From SSC3 sp963769585 (lineage in GTDB: Bacteria; Actinomycetota; Actinomycetes; Propionibacteriales; Nocardioidaceae), in contig CAVYMJ010000001.1 in NCBI GenBank assembly GCA_963769585.1, positions 682,001-746,000 of the forward strand: a stretch of 64,000 bases of DNA, read 5' to 3'. Below are positions 47,033 to 55,259 of the stretch, piece after piece. The position numbers were made by a program, and so were the translations under genes. Each line of letters opens with the position of its first letter. Positions within the stretch are counted from its first letter, which is position 1. The notes under the pieces are model-generated. The model was given only the letters and a program-made list of their open reading frames with translations. It was not told the DNA's origin and ran no database searches.

Positions 47033-49444
47033 TCAGAAGAGCTTGTCCTGCTCCGGGGTCGCCTCGCCCTCGGCTGTCGGTGCCGGCTCGGCTGCCTCGT
47101 TCGCTGGGGGAGCGCTCGCCGGCTCGGCGGCCGGCTCGGGGTCGGTGCTCTCCGGCGCGGGCTCGGGCTCGGGCTCGGACGACTCTTCCCGCTCCAGCAC
47201 GGCGGTGGCGGTGCCACCAGCAGCAGCAACCGCGGTGCCCTCGGTGGTGACCTCCGTGGAAGCCTCGGCGGCCGGGGTGATCGTGGCTCTGTCGGCGCGC
47301 TTGACCCCGGCCAGCAGCAGCTGAGCCACGTCGAGAACCTCGACCTGCTCGCCGGCGTCGCCGTCGGCCTGCAGCTTGGTCAGTCCGTCGTCCAGCATGA
47401 CGCGGCAGAACGGGCAGCCGACGGCGATCTGGTCGGCGCCGGTGCCCACGGCCTCGATGGTGCGGTTCTCGTTGATCCGCTGACCGATCGTCTCCTCCAT
47501 CCACATCCGGGCGCCACCGGCGCCACAGCAGAAGGATCGCTCGGAGTTGCGCTCCATCTCGACCACCTCGGCGTTCGGGATGACCGCGAGGAGCTCGCGC
47601 GGTGGCGAGTAGACCTGGTTGTGACGCCCGAGGTAGCAGGGGTCGTGGTAGGTGATCGTCTTCTTCGGCGCGCCGGTGTCGGGGACGGGCGTCAGCTTGC
47701 CCTCGCGGACCAGTCGGTTCAACAGCTGGGTGTGGTGCACCACCTCAAGCTCGATGCCGAGCTGGGAGTACTCGTTCTTCAAGGTGTTGAAGCAGTGGGC
47801 GCAGGTGGAGACGACCTTCTTGACCTTCGTCTCCTTGAAGGTCTCGACGTTCTCCATCGCGAGCTGCTGGTAGACGAACTCGTTGCCGGAGCGCCGAGCC
47901 GGGTCACCGGTGCAGGTCTCTCCGTTCCCGAGTACGGCGAAGGAGACGCCGGCCAGGTCGAGCAGCTCGGCAACGGCGCGCGTCGTCTTCTTGGCCCGGT
48001 CCTCGTACGCCCCGGCGCAGCCGACCCAGAACAGCCACTCGACCTCGTCGAGCGACTCGACGTCCTCGCCGACGACCTTGACCTCGAAGTCGAGCCCCTT
48101 CGCCCAGTCCATCCGGGCGTTGGAGTTCATGTTCCACGGGTTGCCCTTGTTCTCCAGGCCCTTGAAGAGCCCGTTGAGCTCGGACGGGAAGCTGGACTCC
48201 ACGAGTACCTGGTACCGGCGCATGTCGATGATGTGGTCCACGTGCTCGATGTCGACGGGGCACTGCTCCACGCAGGCGCCACACGACGTACACGACCACA
48301 GCACGTCCGGGTCGATCACAGCACCGCCGGTCGGGTGCCAGGCCTCGCCCTCGGTGGGACCGACCAGGTCACGGCCGGCCTCGGCGAGTACGTCGGCGGG
48401 CAGGGCGGCGCGCTTCTCCTCGTCGGCCTCGAGCAGGTATGGCGCCTTCGCGAACGCATGGTCGCGGAGGTTCATGATGAGCATCTTGGGCGACAGCGGC
48501 TTCTCGGTGTTCCAGGCCGGGCACTGCGACTGACAGCGACCGCACTCGGTACAGCTGGCCATGTCGAGCATGCCCTTCCAGCTGAAGTCCTCGATCTTGC
48601 CGATGCCCATGGCCGCGTCCTCGTCCATGTCGTCGAGGTTCTCGAAGTCAAGGGGCTTGCCACCGGCCATCATCGGCAGGGCCGCGCCCAGGGCAACCGG
48701 AGTGCGCTTGAACATGACGTTCAGCGGGGCGATGAAGATGTGCAGGTGCTTGGAGTTGAGCACGATCACCAAGAAGACGAGCATGACGCCGATGTGCAGC
48801 AACAGGCCGATGTGCTCGACCACCTCAAGAGCGTCGTGCGAGAGTCCGTCCAGGATCTTGCCGATCCCGATGGACGCGAAGGCGCCGCTCTTGTAGGGCA
48901 GGTTGCCGGTTGCGGCCGCTGCGCCACGGAAGAGCAGCATCGTCCAGATGACGTTGAAGATCATGAACAGGACCAGCCAGGCGCCGCCCGTGTGCGAACC
49001 CTTGAAGCGGGACTTGCGGCCCAGCCTCTCTGGTGACTGCTTGAACCGGATGAGAGCGAAGACGACCAGGCCGGCAACACACATCACCGCGATGAAGTCC
49101 TGCAGGAAGCCGAGAAGCGCCCAGTGGCCGATCAGCGGGATGGCGAACTTCGGATCGAAGAGCGCTCCGTAGGCCTCGACGTAGACCGACGCCAGGATCA
49201 GGAACGCGTACATCACAAAGAGGTGGGCGGCGCCGGGGACGGACCACTTGAGGAGCTTGCGCTGGCCTAGCACCTCGACGACCTGGTTCTTGACCGTGAC
49301 GGCGAGGTTCTTCGTGGCACCCTCGGTACGCCCCGGCGCGGGCTGACCGCTGCTGATCAGGCGGTAGAGGAACAGGATGCGCCGGCCCGCGATGGGCAGG
49401 GCGATCACGTTCAGCAGCAGTCCAAGAACCAACACCCAGCGCAT
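47033..49444 (-). CDS. etfD: EtfD-like membrane Fe-S oxidoreductase (heterodisulfide reductase-related)
   Basis: An 803-residue protein with an N-terminal NarI-like membrane domain of about six helices (1-245) and a ferredoxin-type double 4Fe-4S domain (C298/C301/C304/C308 in CTECGRCQSQCP; C385/C388/C391/C395 in CTSCGACVEQCP). Two CCG domains follow (CAHCFNTL and HDPCYLGRH to FCCGAGGARMWME, then CPFCRVMLDDGL), and a Glu/Pro/Ala-rich tail of about 90 residues. This is the architecture of mycobacterial Rv0338c (EtfD), which takes electrons from ETF and passes them to the quinone pool in beta-oxidation. The ATG at 49444 has GGAG 5 nt upstream. A TACYGNCCRGTA box lies in the promoter. Confidence 0.88.
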   Translation of the reverse strand: MRWVLVLGLLLNVIALPIAGRRILFLYRLISSGQPAPGRTEGATKNLAVTVKNQVVEVLGQRKLLKWSVPGAAHLFVMYAFLILASVYVEAYGALFDPKFAIPLIGHWALLGFLQDFIAVMCVAGLVVFALIRFKQSPERLGRKSRFKGSHTGGAWLVLFMIFNVIWTMLLFRGAAAATGNLPYKSGAFASIGIGKILDGLSHDALEVVEHIGLLLHIGVMLVFLVIVLNSKHLHIFIAPLNVMFKRTPVALGAALPMMAGGKPLDFENLDDMDEDAAMGIGKIEDFSWKGMLDMASCTECGRCQSQCPAWNTEKPLSPKMLIMNLRDHAFAKAPYLLEADEEKRAALPADVLAEAGRDLVGPTEGEAWHPTGGAVIDPDVLWSCTSCGACVEQCPVDIEHVDHIIDMRRYQVLVESSFPSELNGLFKGLENKGNPWNMNSNARMDWAKGLDFEVKVVGEDVESLDEVEWLFWVGCAGAYEDRAKKTTRAVAELLDLAGVSFAVLGNGETCTGDPARRSGNEFVYQQLAMENVETFKETKVKKVVSTCAHCFNTLKNEYSQLGIELEVVHHTQLLNRLVREGKLTPVPDTGAPKKTITYHDPCYLGRHNQVYSPPRELLAVIPNAEVVEMERNSERSFCCGAGGARMWMEETIGQRINENRTIEAVGTGADQIAVGCPFCRVMLDDGLTKLQADGDAGEQVEVLDVAQLLLAGVKRADRATITPAAEASTEVTTEGTAVAAAGGTATAVLEREESSEPEPEPAPESTDPEPAAEPASAPPANEAAEPAPTAEGEATPEQDKLF

Positions 49445-49550
49445 GTGCACTCCAAACTGACGGGCCCCTCGCCGGACCTGCGCGACACGATTCGCCCCAG
49501 AGACTACGGGGTTTGCTCGGTCCGGTCAGCGCGCGGGCAGTGTGAGAGAA

Positions 49551-49580
49551 ATCCTACCGCCCGGTAACTTCGCCCGTCAG
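49551..49580. promoter_or_regulatory. etfD promoter with palindrome like the fadE5 boxes
   Basis: TACCGCCCGGTA (49555-49566) fits TACYGNCCRGTA, as do the boxes upstream of fadE5. On the reverse strand it overlaps a TAGGAT -10 hexamer (49551-49556), with CTGACG (49575-49580) at -35 and an 18-bp spacer. The predicted leader of etfD is about 100 nt. Confidence 0.55.
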
Positions 49581-52198
49581 AACCGGACCCGGATCACCCG
49601 GCCCGACCGCGTGAAGTCGACGGCCACTCGCACCTTCTTACCGGCCGTGTTCTTCGCGCAGTACCGGTACGTCGTACCCAGTCGGGTGTGCGGCTGGCCG
49701 ACCCGCTTGAGGACAGCGGTCGAGCCCAGTCCCTTGCGCAGGCCGCGGAAGGCTCGCACGCGCTTGGTGACTCTGGCGTCGCGGCAGCCGTCGTTCGGCA
49801 CCCCCAGGGCGCGTTCCCAGGTCTGCAGGTAGGCCTCCGCACCGCGCGACATGTCGGAGAGGAAGGCAGCCCCGGCAGAGCCGGCCAAGACGCGCACATC
49901 CTGCACCCAGTCGGGGTAGAGCCCGTAGTGGGCGACGCCGTCCTGGTTGATGTCCCAGACTCGCTGTCCGCCGCGCTCCCGGCGAACTCGCACGCCGCCG
50001 AGACCGGTGAACGGGTAGTCGACGTCGTTGGACTCGGCCGGGTGCCGTGGGTCGCCCTGCGAGCCGAAGCCGTTGATGTCCGCGCCGTACCCGAAGCCGA
50101 AGTAGTAGCGGCGGTCGCGCCACTTCAGGTGCTGCTTCCACTTGGCCAGGAAGCCCTCCGAGTCGCCGGCGTACGGCGTGATCACTCCGCCCAGCCGGTA
50201 GATCCGGGGGTAGGCGTCGGGGGTCGACCAGGAGTGGCTGGAGAGGACCCCAGGGTGCCGACCTCGTCGGGCGGCGCGCTCGAGCAGGGTGAGGGCCTGC
50301 TTGCGGGCGATCACGCTCATGTGGTCCGGGTCGAAGAGCATGCCCATGTCGATCATCCGGTTCACCAGGTAGCGGCCGAGGTCGCTGAGCCCGGCCTGGT
50401 TGCAGTGCGGCTTCGGCGAGTACACGGGCACCGGAGCGCCGGCGGGACCCCACAGTTCGACGATGGCGCCGAAGATGGCGTCCTGCGCGGGAAGGGCCCC
50501 GTTCGCGGCGGTGATCTGCTGCTTGTCCTGGACGCCGGCTGCGTACGACGCAGGGCAGGCCCCCATGCGCAGGAAGGACCCCGTGTTGAGGAAGTTGCCG
50601 GTGTTCGTGAGGCCGCCGGTCGCACCTTCGTCACCTGCGACGCCGGTCAGGCCGTTGTCGAACTTGTTGGTGATCTCCATCTGACGGACGCCGAGCCGGT
50701 AGACCTCGTCGAGCGCCTTGTCGATGGAGGCCCGGCTGCACTGCGGCTGGCGGGTGCCCGTATTGCAGTCGAAGGGCACGCTCGTCTCTATGCCCATGAC
50801 CACCGCAAGCTTGCCCTGGTTGACGATCCGCCGTGCCTGGAAGGGGTTCGTCACGATGCGGTACCAGCCGCGACCAGGGCCGCCGTACTGGGCGTCGATG
50901 TAGTTCTGTAGCTGCCGCATGCCTCGTGCCTGAAGCCGGATGGAGTCCATGTCGTTGCAGGAGTTCTTCTTCAGCGGGTAGAGCTCGCAGAGCACGTTGT
51001 TCTCGGTCAGCAGGTTGGTGAACACGCGTAGGCCGCCTCGCCACGACCGTTCCAGCCACTTGTAGTACAGGCCCTGGTGGGTCAGCGAGTGCGGGGAGGG
51101 CCAGTACCCGAAGGTCGGCCAGCCGACGGTGTCGTGGCCGGGAGGGTTACCGGCAAGGACCGCCTCCAGGAGCGCCCCGTAGCCCTGCGTCGAGCTGTGG
51201 TCGTCGCAGTCGACCAACGCGTGGGCGACGCCGTACGGGTCCCACGGCTTGCCGCAGATCGCCCGGCCGCCGAGGAACTCATGCGTCATTCCGTGGGAAT
51301 GGGTGTCGAGTAGGCCGCGGGTCTCCTGGATCGCGGTGGCGCTCTTGAACGGTCGGGAGACGTTGGTCTGGACCTCTGGCCACCGCGCACAGCCCGTGGT
51401 GGTCCGGAGTCGGAACGGCGTGGCCTGGCTCGCGGTGCCGACGATGAGGACTCCGTCCGCCTTGCTGACCAAGCCGTTGCGGCCCAGCGTGAACGCGTAA
51501 CCCGAGCCCCTGCGTATGGCGGTCCAGTTCGCGGCCGGGCTCGCGGACTCGTTGAAGGAGACGCTTTTACCGAGTCCACCGACCAGGGCCGTGGTGCCCA
51601 GGTAGTCGACCTTGGTGCCGAACAGCAGGTACCGGCCGAGGTGGGTGGCCTGGAAATGGAACGCCTCGGGCACTCCTCCCGCTTCGGCGCTCGCCGTCGC
51701 GCCCACGCGGTGGACGTAGCCCTTGCTGGTGGACGAGCGCATCGTGTAGCAACCCCCTGCCATCGCGTACCGGTTCTGGGGGATGGTGCGCCGGGGTCTG
51801 GGCTTGAAGCCGGGGACCAGTTTGGGCTCCCGCATAAAGCGCTGCCGAGCGACGGAGGCGGTAGCCGAACGCGCCTGGGCCGGCGTCGTCGGGTCCTTCG
51901 TGGAAGGGTCCGAGAGGTCGCCGCGCGAGAGGGCGTTCTTGGTGGCGCGATTGTTGTGGTCGTGCTCGTGCTCTCCGTCGTCGCCGCCGGTCAGCAGCGC
52001 CTGCATGAACGTATCGGCGTGCTCGTGCTCGCCGGACCCGGCTGCCTGCGCCGATGCGCGGTACTCCTGCTTCGGCGACGAAGCCCGCGCTGGAGTGGCC
52101 TCGACTCCGGACGGGACCTGCTGCACGCTCCCGACGACGACGGCAGCAGACAGGGCGACGGCCCAGATCAAGCGGCGGGTTGGGGACGTTCCGACCAT
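49577..52198 (-). CDS. Large secreted metal-dependent hydrolase (amidohydrolase/M19-like)
   Basis: An 873-residue exported protein with a signal peptide (about 1-33), a His/Glu/Asp-rich low-complexity stretch (GEHEHADTF, GEHEHDHNN; about 55-85), a region of beta-type sequence (about 150-290), and a TIM-barrel-like hydrolase domain (about 290-760). Possible metal ligands are HSHGMTHE, then DCDDHSS, then MGIETS, then FDPDHMS and SSHSWS. The C-terminal 60 residues form a small beta domain. The pattern resembles membrane-dipeptidase or amidohydrolase families, but no close named family is certain. GGGAG lies 8 nt before the ATG. Confidence 0.75.
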   Translation of the reverse strand: MVGTSPTRRLIWAVALSAAVVVGSVQQVPSGVEATPARASSPKQEYRASAQAAGSGEHEHADTFMQALLTGGDDGEHEHDHNNRATKNALSRGDLSDPSTKDPTTPAQARSATASVARQRFMREPKLVPGFKPRPRRTIPQNRYAMAGGCYTMRSSTSKGYVHRVGATASAEAGGVPEAFHFQATHLGRYLLFGTKVDYLGTTALVGGLGKSVSFNESASPAANWTAIRRGSGYAFTLGRNGLVSKADGVLIVGTASQATPFRLRTTTGCARWPEVQTNVSRPFKSATAIQETRGLLDTHSHGMTHEFLGGRAICGKPWDPYGVAHALVDCDDHSSTQGYGALLEAVLAGNPPGHDTVGWPTFGYWPSPHSLTHQGLYYKWLERSWRGGLRVFTNLLTENNVLCELYPLKKNSCNDMDSIRLQARGMRQLQNYIDAQYGGPGRGWYRIVTNPFQARRIVNQGKLAVVMGIETSVPFDCNTGTRQPQCSRASIDKALDEVYRLGVRQMEITNKFDNGLTGVAGDEGATGGLTNTGNFLNTGSFLRMGACPASYAAGVQDKQQITAANGALPAQDAIFGAIVELWGPAGAPVPVYSPKPHCNQAGLSDLGRYLVNRMIDMGMLFDPDHMSVIARKQALTLLERAARRGRHPGVLSSHSWSTPDAYPRIYRLGGVITPYAGDSEGFLAKWKQHLKWRDRRYYFGFGYGADINGFGSQGDPRHPAESNDVDYPFTGLGGVRVRRERGGQRVWDINQDGVAHYGLYPDWVQDVRVLAGSAGAAFLSDMSRGAEAYLQTWERALGVPNDGCRDARVTKRVRAFRGLRKGLGSTAVLKRVGQPHTRLGTTYRYCAKNTAGKKVRVAVDFTRSGRVIRVRF

Positions 52199-52266
52199 TG
52201 CGCTCCCAAAACAAAGAACAGGCCACCTGACCTGTTGGACGATACAACGACCGCTGCCCGGACCGG

Positions 52267-52860
52267 TTACGACCGACGGCGGAGGCCGTCGAGCAGCACG
52301 TCGATCGCCAGCCGGGTTGCATCGGGGACGTCTGCGCTCCGGCCGGCGTCGTTGGCGAGGCGATGGGAGCTGGCCAGTCCGCCGATTCCCCAGGCCACCC
52401 CGAAGAACCAGACCAGGTCGATCGGACCGGCTCGTGCCCGGCCCTCGGCCTGCAGTGCTGTCAGGGAGTCGGTGGTCGTGGCCTGGAGAGGGCCGATGTA
52501 GGTGGTGAGCAGGTAGTCGAAGCGCGGGCCGGGACGCGCGGCCTCCTGCTGGATGATCCGGGCGAGGGCCGGTTTCGCCAACGTGGCCTCGGAGAAACGG
52601 ACCATCAGGGTGCGCAGGATCTCGAAGTGGTCGGTCTCCTCGATCGGCTCGTTCAGCGAGGCCATCAGGGCCAGGAACCCGTGGTCGACGGCGGCCTTCC
52701 AGGCGGCTTCCTTGGACCGGTAGCGCTGGTAGACCAGGTTGTGGCTGACCCCGAGGTGGCGGCAGAGCGCCCGCACCGACGTTCCGTCGTACCCCAGGTC
52801 GGCGAAGGCTCCGAGCATCAGATCGAGCAGGTCGCCCTCTTCTACAATCCTCGGCCGCAT
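52267..52860 (-). CDS. TetR-family transcriptional regulator
   Basis: A 197-residue TetR protein: HTH (about 8-52) with AFADLGYDGTSVRALCRHLGVSHNLVYQRYRSKEAAW, then an all-helical ligand domain. It starts 9 bp after the stop of the IclR gene on the same strand, so the two regulators are probably co-transcribed. Its target is unclear; the secreted hydrolase gene downstream on the same strand is one candidate. Confidence 0.87.
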   Translation of the reverse strand: MRPRIVEEGDLLDLMLGAFADLGYDGTSVRALCRHLGVSHNLVYQRYRSKEAAWKAAVDHGFLALMASLNEPIEETDHFEILRTLMVRFSEATLAKPALARIIQQEAARPGPRFDYLLTTYIGPLQATTTDSLTALQAEGRARAGPIDLVWFFGVAWGIGGLASSHRLANDAGRSADVPDATRLAIDVLLDGLRRRS

Positions 52861-52869
52861 CCTGGCAGC

Positions 52870-53637
52870 CTACGGTGAGGCGGCCGACCGGGACCCCGCG
52901 AGCCGCTTGGTCAACGCCGCTGCGACGCCGATCGTGGCCGCCGCCAACGAACTGCTGTCCGCGGCGCCGTCCGGATGGGTCACCGCGACCCCGGCGACGG
53001 GGTGGCCGTTGTGGTCCAGTACCGCCGCCGCGACGCTGGCGAAGCCGGGCGTCACCTCGTCGAGCTCGGTTGCGTAGCCGCGTTGCCGGGTCTCGGCCAG
53101 GACCGATCTGAGCACGCTGAGGCGGTCAGGGCCGAGTCCGGTCCGGTCGACGAAAGCGTCCTTGCTCGGAAAGAGGGCGCGTACCTGGTTGGCGGGCAGC
53201 GCCGCGAGGATGGCGCGCCCGCTTGCGGTGAGATGGGCCGGCAGGCGTACCCCGACGTCGGTCACCAGCGAGGGCTGTCCCGGTGCGCGCTCCTCGATGA
53301 CGTAGAGCACGTCGCGCCCGTGCAGGACGGCGAGGTGCGCTGAGTGACCGAGGTCGTCGACCAGCCTGGCCAGTGGGCGCCGCGCGATGCGCTGCAGCGG
53401 TTCCTGCCGGGTGTAGCCACTGCCCACCTCGAACGCGGCCAGTCCCAGGCCGTAGCGGTGCTCCTCCGGCAGGTGGACCACGAAGCCCTCCTCGATCATG
53501 GCGCCGAGCAGGTGGTAGGCCGTAGACCTCGGCAGCTCCGTCGCGCGGGCGATGCGGTCCAGGGGCACCGGGTCGGGCTGGGTGGCCAGGAAGCGGAGCA
53601 CGCGCAGCGCCCTGGTGGCAGCCGGTACCTGGCCCAT
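52870..53637 (-). CDS. IclR-family regulator, probable hut regulator
   Basis: A 255-residue IclR protein: N-terminal winged helix (about 5-65; RALRVLRFLATQ, LPRSTAYHLLGAMIEEGFV) and C-terminal GAF-like effector domain (VGVRLPAHLTASGRAILAALP, ATELDEVTPGFASVAAAV). It is divergent from the histidine-utilisation operon with 79 bp between start codons. A perfect palindrome there overlaps this gene's own -10-like GACAGT, so it likely controls both itself and hut; urocanate or another pathway intermediate is the probable effector (inference). Confidence 0.88.
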   Translation of the reverse strand: MGQVPAATRALRVLRFLATQPDPVPLDRIARATELPRSTAYHLLGAMIEEGFVVHLPEEHRYGLGLAAFEVGSGYTRQEPLQRIARRPLARLVDDLGHSAHLAVLHGRDVLYVIEERAPGQPSLVTDVGVRLPAHLTASGRAILAALPANQVRALFPSKDAFVDRTGLGPDRLSVLRSVLAETRQRGYATELDEVTPGFASVAAAVLDHNGHPVAGVAVTHPDGAADSSSLAAATIGVAAALTKRLAGSRSAASP

Positions 53638-53644
53638 GGCGCAA

Positions 53645-53664
53645 CTGTCTCAGATACGAGACAG
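53645..53664. promoter_or_regulatory. IclR-type operator between iclR and hutH
   Basis: CTGTCTC and GAGACAG arms (7 bp, perfect) flank a 6-bp centre, 8 bp from the iclR start and 53 bp before hutH. Confidence 0.65.
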
Positions 53665-53716
53665 CAGGTACAGCCGCTCGCTTCCGCCGGCCGGTCCTCG
53701 GGGGTTGGATGAACCC

Positions 53717-55259
53717 ATGAGCACAGTGACCTTGGGGGTCGGGCCGGTCTCCTTCGACGACGTCCTGGCCGTCGCCCGGAACGGTGCGTCCGTGGTGCTC
53801 GGACAGGACGCGGTCGCGGCCATCAAGGCCGCACGCGAGTCCGTCGAAACCCTGGCGGCAGCTCCGACGCCGGCGTACGGGATCAGTACCGGCTTCGGGG
53901 CCCTCGCCACGCGGCACATCCCGACCGAGATGCGCGAGCAGCTGCAGCGGTCGCTGGTCCGCTCGCACGCGGCGGGCAGCGGGCCCGAGGTCGAGCGTGA
54001 GGTGGTCCGGGCCCTGATGCTGCTTCGGCTGTCGACGCTGACGACCGGCCACACCGGCGTACGACTGCAGACCGCGCAGGCGTACGCCGACCTGCTGTCG
54101 CACGGCATCACCCCGGTGGTGCACGAGTACGGCTCGCTCGGCTGCTCCGGCGACCTTGCGCCGCTCTCGCACTGCGCGCTGGCCGTGATGGGCGAGGGCT
54201 CCGCCCGCGACTCCGCCGGCACATCTGATGCCCGCGGCCGACGCCTTGGCAGCCGCCGGGCTGACTCCGCTCTCGCTGGCCGCCAAGGAGGGCCTCGCCC
54301 TGATCAACGGCACGGACGGCATGCTCGGGATGCTGGTGCTGGCCCTGCACGACCTGACGATGCTGCTCAGGACCGCGGACATCGCCGCAGCCATGTCGGT
54401 GGAAGCACAGCTGGGCACCGACCGCGTCTTCGCCGCGGACCTGCAGGCGCTCCGGCCTCATCCCGGCCAGGCCCGGTCGGCAGCGAACCTCAGCCGGATC
54501 TTGGCGGACTCGGGGGTCGTCGCCTCGCATAGAGGACCTGACTGCAACCGCGTGCAGGACGCGTACTCGTTGCGCTGTTCCCCTCAGGTGCACGGCGCCG
54601 CGCGCGACACCGCCGACCACGCGTCCCTGGTGGCGTCGCGTGAGCTGGCCTCGGCCGTCGACAACCCGGTGGTGCTGGCCGACGGCCGCGTGGAGAGCAA
54701 CGGCAACTTCCACGGCGCGCCCGTCGGCTACGTTCTCGACTTCCTGGCCATCGTGGCAGCCGACCTCGCCTCCATCAGCGAACGGCGCACCGACCGATTC
54801 CTGGACAAGGCCCGTAGCCATGGGCTCCCGCCGTTCCTCGCCGACGACCCCGGGGTGGACAGCGGGCTGATGATCGCCCAGTACACCCAGGCGGCGATCG
54901 TCTCCGAGCTCAAGCGACTGGCCGCCCCGGCCTCGGTCGACTCGATCCCGTCCTCGGCGATGCAGGAGGACCACGTCTCGATGGGGTGGAACGCGGCCCG
55001 CAAACTGCGGCGCTCGGTCGACGGGCTGACCCGCGTGCTGGGCATCGAAGTCCTCACGGCCGCCCGCGCGCTCGACCTGCGCCGCCCGCTCGAGCCGTCG
55101 CCCGCGACCGCTGCCGTGGTCGCGCTGCTGCGCTCCGCCGGAGTCCAGGGCCCAGGCCCCGACCGGCACCTGTCACCCGAGATCGAGACCGCGGTCGGCC
55201 TCGTGGCCACCGGCGCCGTCCTCGAAGCCGTGGAAGAAGCGATTGGAGAGCTCGCATGA
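53717..55259 (+). pseudogene. hutH: Histidine ammonia-lyase, frameshifted in this sequence
   Basis: HutH converts L-histidine to urocanate and ammonia. The first frame runs from ATG 53717 (MSTVTLGVGPVSF) through Tyr54 and the MIO loop YGSLGCSGDLAPLSH (C143-S144-G145) to SARDSAGT. The rest, LMPAADALAAAGLTPLSLAAKEGLALINGTDGMLG to VEEAIGELA, continues in the +1 frame to 55259. Total length is 1543 nt, one more than a 513-residue gene, and an extra base near 54224 (ACATCTGATG) explains it. Everything else is intact and the operon downstream is complete, so a sequencing error or very recent mutation is likely. The MIO triplet has Cys where Ala is usual. TTGGAT lies 6 nt before the ATG. Confidence 0.9.
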
